Assembly (NCBI RefSeq): GCF_015704865.1
Contig: NZ_JADQTO010000008.1
Location: 239,528-303,527 of the forward strand
Source of the DNA: Actinoplanes aureus
Lineage (GTDB): Bacteria; Actinomycetota; Actinomycetes; Mycobacteriales; Micromonosporaceae
Direction of reading: 5' to 3'
DNA length: 64,000 nt
The notes under the pieces are model-generated. The model ran no database searches. It saw only the letters and a program-made list of their open reading frames with translations, and had not been told where the DNA came from. The translations under genes and the position numbers were made by a program. Below, one piece after another: positions 17,707 to 27,524 of the stretch. Numbering within the stretch: position 1 is the stretch's first letter; the number at the start of each line of letters is the position of its first letter.

Positions 17707-19392
17707 TTATGACGGCGAAGGCCGCTGCCAGTACGCCTCATCGTCCGGCGCACCCGGCCCGGAGGGCGGGTACCAGCCCGCCGGCGCGATGGCACCCGGC
17801 GCGACGGCACCCGGCGGGACGGGGGCCGGGGGCGAGGCGGAGGCGACCGGAACCGGCGGCGGTGTGGCTGGGCCGGTTGCCGGGGGTGCGGTGGTCAGGC
17901 CGCGGGCCTGGCGGGCGCGGACGGCCAGCTGCTCGGCCAGTGCCCACGCTTCGGCCAGGTCGCGATCACGGGCAATTCCGGCGCGGCCGCCGGCGGTGTC
18001 CGCGTAGACGGTGGCCAGACCGAGCCGGCGTTGCAGCGGGCCCTGCACGACCCGGACGCTCTGCAACCGGGCGTACGGCACCATGCTCAACTCCCGCGTG
18101 ACCCGGCCCCACCGGCTGACGAAGACGTCCGGCGTGAGCCCGGCACCGTGGAACCGCAGAGCGAACGGGTGCAGCCAGCGGGCCCGGGCCGGCGGCGGGG
18201 AGGTGGCGAGGGTGGCCAGGTCGACACCGGGCAGCACGGCCGCGACCAGGGCGCGGGCGGTGCCGATGTCGCCGACCGGCATCAGGCGGTCGGAGCTCTT
18301 GTCGTCGCCCGGTTCCGGGCCGGAGTAGCCGGCGATGTCGAGGCGCAGGTTGAGCCAGCGCTTCCGGCGCCAGAGCAGCGGCCAGATGACGCGTACCGTC
18401 TGCACGCGGTGCAGCGGCACCACCTGGTTGCGGGTCTCGAGCAGGCCGTAGTGCAGCACCAGCCGCCGGTCCTGGTCGTGTGCGGCCCGGAAGTTCCAGT
18501 CCTGCAGGACCCGGCGGATCGGCTGGAGGAGCACACCGGCCATCGCGGTCACCGTGCTGGCGATGCCGATGAACGTCCACGAGCCTTCCATCAGGAACTG
18601 GGTGCTCACCCAGGCGATGCCGACCGGCAGGAAGAGCGCCTGCGGCGTCAGCAGCTGGCTGATCAGCAGATCCTGGTTGCGGACCCGGTAGAGCGGGGCC
18701 TCGGCGGGTGGCGCGGCGGCGTGCGCCGCCGGGTCCGCGGTGGTCGCGCCGGGATGCGGAGCCGGGGTACGCCCGGACAACGCGAGCAGCCGCTCCCGGA
18801 GGATCGCGGCTTCCCGGACCGTGAGGTAGGCCAGCGGCGCCTCGGTCTTGCCGCCGCCGACCACTTCCAGGCGGAGCTCGGCCAGCCCGGTGAGCTGGGC
18901 GAGCAGCGGGCGGCGCAGCTCCACCGCCTGGAGCCGGTCGAGCGGGATGGCCCGGTTGCGACGCCACACCAGGCCTTCGGCGATCCGGAGTTCACGGCCG
19001 ACCACGTGATACCCGGTGTTCCACCAGCCGACCGCCGAGAAGATCACCACGCCGACGGCCAGCACCGCCACCACGATGGCGAAGTGTGCCGCGCCGAGCT
19101 GCCCGTAGGTCTGCCAGGAAAGGGCGGCGATGATCACCACGATGCTCTTGGCGCCGTTCAGCAGCGGGCTGAGCGGGTGCAGCCGCTGCCGGCTCTCCAG
19201 CCCGGCCGCCGCAGCCGGTGGTGGCTCACCAGGCGCGTCACCGGGTGCGGCGGCCACCGGCAACGGCTGCGGAGATTGCGGAGCACCGGAGTAGGGCTGG
19301 CCGGGATGCGGGTGCCCGGCGGGAGCGGCCCATTCGGGCGGCTGGGAACCCGGCGGGGGTGGCGTGGCAGGCGGGTAGCCGGGGCTGCTCAC
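17707..19392 (-). CDS. PH-domain (bPH2/YdbT-type) membrane protein
   Basis: A 561-residue membrane protein starting at GTG 19392, overlapping the upstream gene's stop by four bases (GTGA). It begins with a Pro-rich tail (PPATPPPPGSQPP). Then come two membrane-pair plus bPH2 units: helices near residues 75-125 and PH segment VVGRELRIAEGLVWRRNRAI, and helices near 230-290 and PH segment VLHYGLLETRNQVVPLHRVQ. A third PH segment RELSMVPYARLQSVRVVQG lies near the end. This matches the YdbS/YdbT pair of Bacillus. Those proteins are linked to cell-envelope stress and antimicrobial-peptide resistance, but the biochemical role is not known. Confidence 0.85.
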   Translation of the reverse strand: MSSPGYPPATPPPPGSQPPEWAAPAGHPHPGQPYSGAPQSPQPLPVAAAPGDAPGEPPPAAAAGLESRQRLHPLSPLLNGAKSIVVIIAALSWQTYGQLGAAHFAIVVAVLAVGVVIFSAVGWWNTGYHVVGRELRIAEGLVWRRNRAIPLDRLQAVELRRPLLAQLTGLAELRLEVVGGGKTEAPLAYLTVREAAILRERLLALSGRTPAPHPGATTADPAAHAAAPPAEAPLYRVRNQDLLISQLLTPQALFLPVGIAWVSTQFLMEGSWTFIGIASTVTAMAGVLLQPIRRVLQDWNFRAAHDQDRRLVLHYGLLETRNQVVPLHRVQTVRVIWPLLWRRKRWLNLRLDIAGYSGPEPGDDKSSDRLMPVGDIGTARALVAAVLPGVDLATLATSPPPARARWLHPFALRFHGAGLTPDVFVSRWGRVTRELSMVPYARLQSVRVVQGPLQRRLGLATVYADTAGGRAGIARDRDLAEAWALAEQLAVRARQARGLTTAPPATGPATPPPVPVASASPPAPVPPGAVAPGAIAPAGWYPPSGPGAPDDEAYWQRPSPS

Positions 19393-19901
19393 AGGCCCTC
19401 GGCCCGGTCCTCGCCGAGGGCGGTCAGCCGGTCCCGCAGGCGGGACGCCTCGTCCGGCGGCAGCCCGGGGATCCGGGCGTCGCTCGCCGCGGCGGCGGTG
19501 TGCAGCTGGACGGTGGCCAGCCCGAACGCGCGCTCCAGCGGGCCCGCGGTGACGTCGACGTACTGCATCCGCGCGTACGGAACGATGGACAGGTGGCGGA
19601 CCAGGAGCCCGTGGCGGACCAGCAGGTCCTTGTCGCGTTCCGCGTACCCCCAGGCACCGACCGCGCGGGCCTCGATCACCGCGCGCCAGACGCCCAGCAG
19701 GACCACCGCGGCGATCGCGATCGGCCACCAGGACTGGCCGCCGATCACCCAGCCGACGCTGAGCCCGGCCACCAGGAAGGCGATCCAGGCGCCCAGCCCG
19801 ATCAGCTCGACGATGATCAGCTTCGGGGAGACGGGGCGCCACGCGACCGTGTCCGGCCACGGTTCGAGGGCATCGACAACGGTACGGGACGGCTCGCTCA
19901 C
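19389..19901 (-). CDS. PH-domain (bPH2/YdbS-type) membrane protein
   Basis: A 170-residue protein with two transmembrane helices (about 28-46 and 55-73) and one bPH2 domain (DLLVRHGLLVRHLSIVPYAR, MQYVDVTAGPLERAFGLATV). It is the small partner of the downstream large PH protein; the four-base overlap argues for translational coupling and probably a joint complex. The pair resembles ydbS-ydbT. Function beyond the envelope is unknown. Confidence 0.87.
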   Translation of the reverse strand: MSEPSRTVVDALEPWPDTVAWRPVSPKLIIVELIGLGAWIAFLVAGLSVGWVIGGQSWWPIAIAAVVLLGVWRAVIEARAVGAWGYAERDKDLLVRHGLLVRHLSIVPYARMQYVDVTAGPLERAFGLATVQLHTAAAASDARIPGLPPDEASRLRDRLTALGEDRAEGL

Positions 19902-19910
19902 ATCTGAAGC

Positions 19911-20150
19911 CTAGGAGATGACGGCATCTCCCGCCGCAGTGAAGGGTTTGACCTCACGCAGGAAACCACGCGCGTCGAGGAAGGAACCGAGCGTCTCGCG
20001 GTGATCGACGCAGGCCAGCCAGGTTTTGCGGTACTCCGGGGTGTGCAGTTTCGGATTGTTCCAGAGCAGCTGCCAGGCGGCCGCCGCACGGCAGCCTTTG
20101 GCCGAGCACTGGGGCTGGAGCACCGCGGGGGAGAACAGATCCTCGACCAT
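19911..20150 (-). CDS. small conserved Cys/His protein
   Basis: A 79-residue protein, ATG 20150. The pattern CSAKGC, WNNPKLHTPEYRKTWLACVDH and FLDARGFL is recognisable from small actinobacterial proteins often labelled only as hypothetical. C-x4-C and C-x2-H would make a small zinc site. It lies 10 bases upstream of the PH-domain pair on the same strand and may share its transcript. A longer reading upstream to 20222 adds low-complexity basic residues and is not favoured. Confidence 0.65.
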   Translation of the reverse strand: MVEDLFSPAVLQPQCSAKGCRAAAAWQLLWNNPKLHTPEYRKTWLACVDHRETLGSFLDARGFLREVKPFTAAGDAVIS

Positions 20151-20463
20151 GCCGGAAAGCCTACGGCTGGGAGTTGATGAGCGCCGGGCGGCCACGGGGG
20201 AAGCCGCCCGGCGACGAGCCAAATGCTACACGGTTCCCGGGTTCGCGTATCCACCCGGTGACCGTGCCCGATCCGGCGGATCGCGCAGAAAGATCAACAC
20301 GACCGGCCTATGGCGTGCGGGACGACGGCGGTAACCCCGGGTTGCGACGATGGTGAGGGCACCGGCTCCTAGCAACCTCTCAGCCGTGTGCTGTTGTGTG
20401 TCGTGTAAGTCTTGAACGTCGGCATCCGCGCCGGCGCATCACGACCGTTGTGGAGGACGACCG
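20151..20463. other. 313-base divergent spacer
   Basis: It separates the small Cys/His gene from the MoxR operon. It should hold both promoters, but I could not fix -35/-10 pairs. The only clear element is GGAGG at about 20453, the ribosome-binding site for the MoxR start. I see no palindrome or RNA gene. Confidence 0.5.
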
Positions 20464-21687
<1,224 letters not shown>

Positions 21688-21742
21688 CCCGTCGGACCGG
21701 GCCGGGCCGCTCCGGCCGCGATCAGGCGCACGAGGCGTCGCC

Positions 21743-22753
21743 GTGACCACGCCGGGCTCCGCGATGCCCCTGGCCCCGGACGAGTCGGCTCGGGCCGAGG
21801 CGGTGCTCGGGCGCCTGCAACTGCTGGTCACCCGTAAGCTGGACGGCCTGTTGCAGGGCGACTACGCGGGTCTGCTGCCCGGGCCGGGCTCCGAGGCGGG
21901 GGAGTCGCGGGAGTACCGGCCGGGTGACGACGTGCGCCGGATGGACTGGCCGGTGACCGCGCGTACCACGCAGCCGCATGTGCGCCGGACCGTGGCGGAC
22001 CGGGAGCTGGAGACGTGGCTGGCGGTCGACCTGTCGGCCAGCCTGGACTTCGGCACGGCACGCTGGCTGAAACGGGATCTGGTGATCGCCGCCTCGACCG
22101 CGATCGCGCATCTGACTGTCCGCGGCGGCAATCGGATCGGCGCGGTGGTCGGCACCGGCTCCGGCGTACCGGAGAAGGGTGGAAGCGCGAGTTGGTGGCG
22201 CCGCAAGGCGGCGACGGCGCCCGACCCGGTGGCCGGCCCGGTGGTCCGCCTGCCGGCGCGGCCCGGCCGCAAGGAGGCGCAAGGGTTGCTGCGGGCGATC
22301 GCCCGCACCCGGATCCGTCCGGGGCGCGCCGACCTGGGCGAGCTCATCGACATGCTGAACCGGCCGCCGCGGCGGCGCGGCGTCGCCGTGGTGATCTCCG
22401 ACTTCCTGGCGCCGGTGGAGGGCTGGGCCCGTCCGGTGCGCAAACTGGCGGTACGCCACGACGTGCTCGCGATCGAGGTGGTCGACCCGCGCGAGCTGGA
22501 ACTTCCCGACGTCGGCGTGCTGACCCTGGCCGACCCGGAGACCGGCGCGCTGCACGAGGTGCAGACCTCCGATCCGAGACTGCGACAGCGGTACGCCGAG
22601 GCGGCGGGGGAGCAGCGGGCCGCGATCGCCCGGTCGCTGCGTGCCGCCGGCGCGGCTCACCTGCGGTTGCGCACCGACACCGACTGGCTGCTCGACATGG
22701 TCCGCTTCGTGGCCGCTCAACGCCACGCCCGTACCCGAGGGACCACACGATGA
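21743..22753 (+). CDS. DUF58 domain protein
   Basis: A 336-residue protein from GTG 21743. It has the DUF58 core RKLDGLLQGDYAGLLPGPG followed by REYRPGDDVRRMDWPVTART, and a VWA-like part (WLAVDLSASLDFG; VVISDFLAP; AIEVVDPRE). The family occurs with MoxR and VWA proteins, and the partners are thought to form one complex. Its stop overlaps the next start (ATGA), so translation is coupled. There are no membrane helices, so it is cytoplasmic. Confidence 0.9.
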   Translation: MTTPGSAMPLAPDESARAEAVLGRLQLLVTRKLDGLLQGDYAGLLPGPGSEAGESREYRPGDDVRRMDWPVTARTTQPHVRRTVADRELETWLAVDLSASLDFGTARWLKRDLVIAASTAIAHLTVRGGNRIGAVVGTGSGVPEKGGSASWWRRKAATAPDPVAGPVVRLPARPGRKEAQGLLRAIARTRIRPGRADLGELIDMLNRPPRRRGVAVVISDFLAPVEGWARPVRKLAVRHDVLAIEVVDPRELELPDVGVLTLADPETGALHEVQTSDPRLRQRYAEAAGEQRAAIARSLRAAGAAHLRLRTDTDWLLDMVRFVAAQRHARTRGTTR

Positions 22754-23700
22754 TCCGTTTCCTGGAACCTTGGTGGCTGCTGACGATCCTGCCGGTCCTG
22801 GCCATGGCCGGCGTCTACGTCTGGCGGCAGTTCCGCAAGCGTCAGTACGCGATGCGCTTCACCAACGTCGACCTGCTGCGCACCCTGGCGCCGAAGGGCC
22901 TGGGCTGGCGCCGGCACATCTCCGCCGCCGCGTTCCTGCTGATGCTGGGTGCGCTGGCGGCCGCGACCGCTCGTCCGTCGGTCGACACCGAGCAGCCCCT
23001 CGAACGGGCCACGGTGATGCTGGCCATCGACGTGTCGTTGTCGATGCAGGCCGATGACGTGGCGCCGAGCCGGATCGAGGCGGCGCAGGAGGCGGCGAAG
23101 GCGTTCGTCAGCGAGCTGCCGCCCACCTACAACCTGGGCCTGGTGTCGTTCGCGAAGGCGGCGAACGTGCTGGTCGCGCCGACCAAGGACCGGTCCGCGG
23201 TGATCGCCGCGATCGACGGGCTGACCCTGGCCGAGGCGACCGCGACCGGTGAGGCGGTCTTCACCTCGCTGGATGCGATCCGTTCGGTGCCGTCGGACGG
23301 CGCGGACGGCGCACCGCCGGCCCGGATCGTGCTGCTCTCTGACGGCTACCGCACGTCGGGGCGGTCGATCGAGGACGCGGCGACCGCGGCCTCCGCGGCC
23401 AACGTGCCGGTGTCGACGATCGCGTTCGGCACCGACACCGGGGTGGTGGACATCCGCGGCTCGGTGCAGCGGGTGCCGGTGGACCGGCTCTCCTTGCAGG
23501 AGCTGGCGGAGCAGACCAAGGGCTTCTTCTACGAGGCCGCCTCGGTCAGCGAGCTGAAGAAGGTGTACGAGGACATGGGCAGCTCGATCGGGCATCGGAC
23601 CGAGCCGCGCGAGGTGACGCAGTGGTACGCCGCGGTCGGCCTGCTGCTAGGGCTAGTCGGCGCGACGATGAGCCTGCTCTGGACGTCCCGGCTGCCTTAG
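22750..23700 (+). CDS. VWA-domain membrane protein
   Basis: A 316-residue membrane protein. Helices at about 7-24, 57-74 and 292-310 flank a von Willebrand A domain with an intact MIDAS start DVSLS (Asp94, Ser96, Ser98), a Thr in EATATGEAV and an Asp in LLSDGY. It is the last gene of the MoxR-DUF58-VWA operon and resembles the Bacteroides aerotolerance BatA/BatB type. The metal-binding A domain would face outside or bind MoxR. The role in actinobacteria is not defined. Confidence 0.9.
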   Translation: MIRFLEPWWLLTILPVLAMAGVYVWRQFRKRQYAMRFTNVDLLRTLAPKGLGWRRHISAAAFLLMLGALAAATARPSVDTEQPLERATVMLAIDVSLSMQADDVAPSRIEAAQEAAKAFVSELPPTYNLGLVSFAKAANVLVAPTKDRSAVIAAIDGLTLAEATATGEAVFTSLDAIRSVPSDGADGAPPARIVLLSDGYRTSGRSIEDAATAASAANVPVSTIAFGTDTGVVDIRGSVQRVPVDRLSLQELAEQTKGFFYEAASVSELKKVYEDMGSSIGHRTEPREVTQWYAAVGLLLGLVGATMSLLWTSRLP

Positions 23701-23721
23701 GGCGTGCGGCGGACGAACACT

Positions 23722-23808
23722 TCAGGGCGTGTTGTGGGCGAGCACGAACAGCACGACCACCCACGCCGACAGCAGGGTGAAACCGAGGGGCGCGACGAAG
23801 TTCTTCAT
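23722..23808 (-). CDS. 28-residue single-span membrane peptide (candidate)
   Basis: ATG 23808 to TGA 23722-23724 encodes a peptide that starts MKNFVAPLGF and contains a hydrophobic stretch rich in Val, Leu and Ala, then ends LAHNTP. It looks like a one-helix membrane miniprotein with Lys at the N-terminus (cytoplasmic) and His/Asn at the other end. The ribosome-binding site is weak (GGTCTC). It is convergent with the VWA gene. The rest of the 23701-24054 spacer (354 bases) holds only the palindrome listed next. Expression is unproven. Confidence 0.4.
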   Translation of the reverse strand: MKNFVAPLGFTLLSAWVVVLFVLAHNTP

Positions 23809-24028
23809 AGTGAGACCGACTTCCGCTGGTGACTGGACTGAACGAGGTCAGGGTCACGTCGCGGCCGGAGAACCCGCGCAGGGCTGAGCCTTGTGGAAGC
23901 ACGCGCGGGAGAGAGAACGGGTCAGCGATGCTGACGAGTGTCCCGGCCGCGACTAGGAGGATCGCTATCTCGCACAGCGATCACCTCCGCGAAGTCGTCG
24001 GGCCTGAGAACCGTCTGGGAGCGTACTC

Positions 24029-24045
24029 CTTAAGCGGCGCTTAAG
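24029..24045. promoter_or_regulatory. perfect palindrome 3' of the response-regulator gene
   Basis: CTTAAGC-GGC-GCTTAAG has seven-base arms. It lies 10 bases past the stop of the minus-strand response regulator. The stem is AT-rich and lacks a T run, so it is as likely an operator as a terminator. Confidence 0.35.
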
Positions 24046-24054
24046 AAAATCGGG

Positions 24055-24699
24055 TCACTCTCCAGCGGCAACAAGTCCGGTTTCGTAGGAGAAGACCACT
24101 GCCTGCGCGCGGTCCCGCAGGTTGAGCTTGGTCAGGATCCGGCCGATATGGGTCTTCACGGTCTGCTCGGCCACCACCAGGTCCGCGGCGATCTCCTGGT
24201 TGGACCGGCCGCGGGCGATCAGCCGCAGCACGTCGGTCTCGCGGGGGGTGAGCGCGTTGAGCGCCACCGGACGGGGCCGGTCGCGGTGTGGCCGGGCGGC
24301 GAACTCGGCGATCAGCCGCCGGGTGACTGACGGCGCCAGCAGGGCCTCGCCGGCCGCCACCACCCGGACCGCGTGCACCAGGTCGGCGGCCGGCGCGTCC
24401 TTGAGCAGGAAACCGCTGGCACCGGCCCGCAGCGCCTCGTAGACGTAGTCGTCCAGGTCGAAGGTGGTGAGGATGAGCACCTTGGGCCCGGTGATCCGCC
24501 GGGTCGCCTCCAGGCCGTCCATCACCGGCATGCGTACGTCCATCAGCACGACGTCCGGCCGTAGCTCGCGTGCCGCCTCGACGGCCGCCGCCCCGTCCGC
24601 CGCGTCGCCGACGACCAGCAGGTCGGGCTGGGCGCCGAGCAGCGCGCCGAACCCCTGCCGCACCATGGCCTGGTCGTCCGCGATCAAGATCTTGATCAT
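24055..24699 (-). CDS. NarL/FixJ-type response regulator
   Basis: A 214-residue regulator: receiver domain (residues 1-118; acidic pocket Asp8 and Asp9, phospho-acceptor Asp54 in VLMDVRMP, Lys in FLLKD) and LuxR-type helix-turn-helix (about 148-205: LTPRETDVLRLIARGRSNQE). It should be phosphorylated by the kinase just upstream, with which it overlaps by four bases. Target genes are unknown. Confidence 0.93.
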   Translation of the reverse strand: MIKILIADDQAMVRQGFGALLGAQPDLLVVGDAADGAAAVEAARELRPDVVLMDVRMPVMDGLEATRRITGPKVLILTTFDLDDYVYEALRAGASGFLLKDAPAADLVHAVRVVAAGEALLAPSVTRRLIAEFAARPHRDRPRPVALNALTPRETDVLRLIARGRSNQEIAADLVVAEQTVKTHIGRILTKLNLRDRAQAVVFSYETGLVAAGE

Positions 24700-25889
24700 T
24701 TCGCCTCCGCCTGCCGGGGAATCCGTGCCGTGATCCGGTAGCCGCCGTCGCCGTCCGGGCCCGCGGTCAGTTCACCACCGAGCAGTGTGACCCGCTCGCG
24801 CATCCCGACCAGGCCGTGCCCGGTTCGGCCGGTGCGTACCGGGCCGGTCAGCTCGTTGCGGATGTCCAGCTCCAGCTGATCCCGGTCGGCGCGAGCCACC
24901 AGCCGCACCGGGCCGCCGGGCGCGTGCCGCGCCGCGTTGGCGAGCGCTTCCTGCACTATCCGGTACGCGGTGAGCCCGACCGCCTCGGGCAGGTCCGTCA
25001 GCTCCGGCAGTTCGGTGGTGACCGGGAGGCCGGCCCGCCGCGCGGTGGTGACCAGTCCGGCGATCTCGGCGTACCCCGGTTGTGGCTCTTTCTCGGCCTC
25101 GGCCTGCTCGGCCCGCAGCACGCCCAGCAGGCGCCGCATGTCGGTGAGCGCCGCCCGGGCGGCGGTCGCGATCGACGCCAGCTCCTGCTTCGCCTGCTCG
25201 GGCAGACCCTCCAGCCGGTACGGAGCGGTCTCCGCCTGCACCGCGATCATCGACATGTGGTGCGCCACCACGTCGTGCATCTCCCGGGCGATCCGGGCCC
25301 GCTCCTCCAGCACGGCCCGCCTGGCCTGCTCCAGTTCGGTGATCTCGGTGAGCTCGCGGGCCCGCCGCCGCCGGGAAATGATGTCGCCGAGCGCGGCGAC
25401 CGCGACGACCAGCATCGCGGCGCCCCAGGCGTTGGCATACGGAGCGAACAGGAAGACCGGGATCAGGCTGAGCACGGTGGCCCAGACCGTGACCATGGAC
25501 TCGTTGGTCGCCGCCAGCCGGGCGAGGACGAGGAGGAACCCGACGATCAGGACGCTGTTCCACGGCCAGGACTGATGCGGGTCCGCCCCGATCACGCCGG
25601 CGAACATCATCAGGAAAGCCAGTCGCCAGGCCATCACCGGCCATCGGTAGGCGACGATCACCGGCAGCACCGAGCCGGCCGCGATGATCCCGGCCACGGC
25701 GGTCGGCAAGCTCCAGGTGTCCTCCAGTTGTTCGTTCGCGGCGAACGCCAGTCCGACGAGTGCGGCCAGCAGCACCGGGAGGACGTGCCTGCGCCGGCGG
25801 GCCGGTGGCCTCGGTGTTTCCCTCTTTAACGTTAGGTAAGTCAGCGGCCCCATCACTCCGCCGTGCGACTCAGGGCCGATAGTCTCCAT
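24696..25889 (-). CDS. NarL-type sensor histidine kinase (HisKA_3)
   Basis: A 397-residue kinase with five to six predicted N-terminal helices (about 35-165) and little extracellular domain, so it probably senses a membrane signal. The phospho-acceptor region is REMHDVVAHHMSMI and the ATPase domain shows N-box EALANAARHAPGG and G-box GHGLVGMRERV. The start may be ATG 25889 or 25853 (MGPLTYL). It overlaps the response regulator by four bases (ATGA) and forms the usual two-gene unit. Confidence 0.9.
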   Translation of the reverse strand: METIGPESHGGVMGPLTYLTLKRETPRPPARRRRHVLPVLLAALVGLAFAANEQLEDTWSLPTAVAGIIAAGSVLPVIVAYRWPVMAWRLAFLMMFAGVIGADPHQSWPWNSVLIVGFLLVLARLAATNESMVTVWATVLSLIPVFLFAPYANAWGAAMLVVAVAALGDIISRRRRARELTEITELEQARRAVLEERARIAREMHDVVAHHMSMIAVQAETAPYRLEGLPEQAKQELASIATAARAALTDMRRLLGVLRAEQAEAEKEPQPGYAEIAGLVTTARRAGLPVTTELPELTDLPEAVGLTAYRIVQEALANAARHAPGGPVRLVARADRDQLELDIRNELTGPVRTGRTGHGLVGMRERVTLLGGELTAGPDGDGGYRITARIPRQAEAK

Positions 25890-25984
25890 TCCGAGCAGGT
25901 TACGGCGCGTGTGTGCGGCTGTCGTGACCCTGCGGTGCCACCCGGCACCCCCTACCTGGGTACGACCTGACGAAGGAGTGCGTT

Positions 25985-26689
25985 GTGGCTCGCACCGTTC
26001 TGGTGACCGGCGGAAATCGCGGAATCGGCCTGGCCATCGCCCAGGCGTTCGTGAAGCAGGGTGACCGGGTCGCCGTGACCCACCGCGGCACCGGCGCCCC
26101 GGAGGGCATGTTCGGTGTGCAGTGCGACATCACCGACTCGTCCGCCGTCGACGCCGCCTTCACGTTCGTGGAGAACGAGCTGGGGCCGGTGGAGGTGCTG
26201 GTCGCCAACGCCGGGATCACCGACGACACGCTGCTGATGCGGATGAGCGAGGAGCAGTTCGAGCGGGTCCTCGACACCAACCTGACCGGCGCCTTCCGGT
26301 GCGCGAAGCGGGCCAGCGCGAAGATGCTGCGCGCCCGCTGGGGCCGGATGATCTTCATTTCCTCGGTCGTCGGCCTGTACGGCGGTCCCGGCCAGGTGAA
26401 CTATGCGGCGAGCAAGGCCGGCCTGGTCGGCATGGCCCGTAGCATCACTCGTGAGCTGGGCACCCGCAACATCACCGCGAACGTCGTGGCACCGGGGTTC
26501 ATCGAGACCGAGATGACCGCCGTCTTGCCCGAGTCGCGGAAGGCCGAGATCATCAAGGCTGTCCCGGCCGGTCGCCTCGCCTCCGCCGACGAGGTCGCGG
26601 CGGCGGTGACCTTCCTGGCTAGCGACAGCGCGGCGTACATCTCGGGCGCCGTGATTCCCGTCGACGGTGGCCTTGGTATGGGCCACTGA
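25985..26689 (+). CDS. fabG: 3-oxoacyl-[acyl-carrier-protein] reductase
   Basis: A 234-residue SDR. NADP-binding GGNRGIG near residue 9, NAG in VLVANAGIT, and the catalytic Ser...YxxxK (FISSVVGLYGG, NYAASKAG) are intact. It reduces beta-ketoacyl-ACP in fatty-acid elongation. GTG 25985 has GAAGGAG six bases upstream. It is followed by the enoyl-ACP reductase, the mycobacterial fabG1(mabA)-inhA arrangement. Confidence 0.93.
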   Translation: MARTVLVTGGNRGIGLAIAQAFVKQGDRVAVTHRGTGAPEGMFGVQCDITDSSAVDAAFTFVENELGPVEVLVANAGITDDTLLMRMSEEQFERVLDTNLTGAFRCAKRASAKMLRARWGRMIFISSVVGLYGGPGQVNYAASKAGLVGMARSITRELGTRNITANVVAPGFIETEMTAVLPESRKAEIIKAVPAGRLASADEVAAAVTFLASDSAAYISGAVIPVDGGLGMGH

Positions 26690-26736
26690 AGTTTCCGAGA
26701 ATTACGGTTTCAAATAAGCACCTCAGGAGAGAGACC

Positions 26737-27504
26737 TTGTCTGGATTGCTGGCCGGTAAACGGCTGCTCGTCACCGGGGTGATCACCGACGCCTCGATCG
26801 CGTTCTCGGTGGCGAAACTGGCGCAGGAGAACGGCGCCAAGGTGGTGCTCACCGGGTTCGGCCGGCTCTCGCTGGTCGAGCGGATCGCCAAGCGGCTTCC
26901 CGAGCCGGCACCCGTCATCGAACTGGACGTCACCAATCAGGAACACCTGGACAGCCTCGCCGACCGGGTCCGCGAGCACGTCGACGGACTGGACGGCGTT
27001 GTCCACTCCATCGGCTTCGCTCCGCAGGGCGCCCTGGGCGGCGCGTTCCTGGAGACGTCCTGGGAGGACGTGGCCCAGGCGTTGCAGGTGTCGACGTACT
27101 CGTACAAGTCGCTGGCGACCGCGTGCCTGCCGCTGATGCAGGCCGGCGGCTCGATCGTCGGGATGACGTTCGACGCGACCAAGGCGTACCCGCTCTACGA
27201 CTGGATGGGCGTGGCGAAGGCCGGGCTCGAGTCGGCGTCCCGCTACCTCGCCATGCACCTGGGCAAGCAGGGCATCCGCAGCAACATGGTCTCGGCCGGC
27301 CCGCTGCGCACCATGGCCGCCAAGTCGATCCCCGGCTTCAGCGACTTCGAGGACGCCTGGACCCAGCGGGCGCCGCTCGGCTGGAACCTGACCGACCCGG
27401 AGCCGACCGCCCGCGCGGTCTGCGCCCTGCTGTCGGACTGGTTCCCGGCCACCACGGGTGAGATGGTGCACGTCGACGGGGGTTACCACGCGCTTGCCGC
27501 GTGA
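26737..27504 (+). CDS. fabI: enoyl-[acyl-carrier-protein] reductase (NADH), InhA/FabI type
   Basis: A 255-residue enzyme starting at TTG 26737 with AGGAGAGAG upstream. NAD-binding GVITDASIAF, the HSIGFAP segment and the catalytic YDWMGVAK (Tyr-x6-Lys) mark the FabI/InhA group; C-terminal HVDGGYHAL is typical. It catalyses the last reduction of each fatty-acid elongation cycle. It lies 47 bases after fabG and just before hemH, an order conserved in many actinobacteria, including mycobacteria. Confidence 0.94.
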   Translation: MSGLLAGKRLLVTGVITDASIAFSVAKLAQENGAKVVLTGFGRLSLVERIAKRLPEPAPVIELDVTNQEHLDSLADRVREHVDGLDGVVHSIGFAPQGALGGAFLETSWEDVAQALQVSTYSYKSLATACLPLMQAGGSIVGMTFDATKAYPLYDWMGVAKAGLESASRYLAMHLGKQGIRSNMVSAGPLRTMAAKSIPGFSDFEDAWTQRAPLGWNLTDPEPTARAVCALLSDWFPATTGEMVHVDGGYHALAA

Positions 27505-27524
27505 CCCGGTGGCAGGATGGTCGG

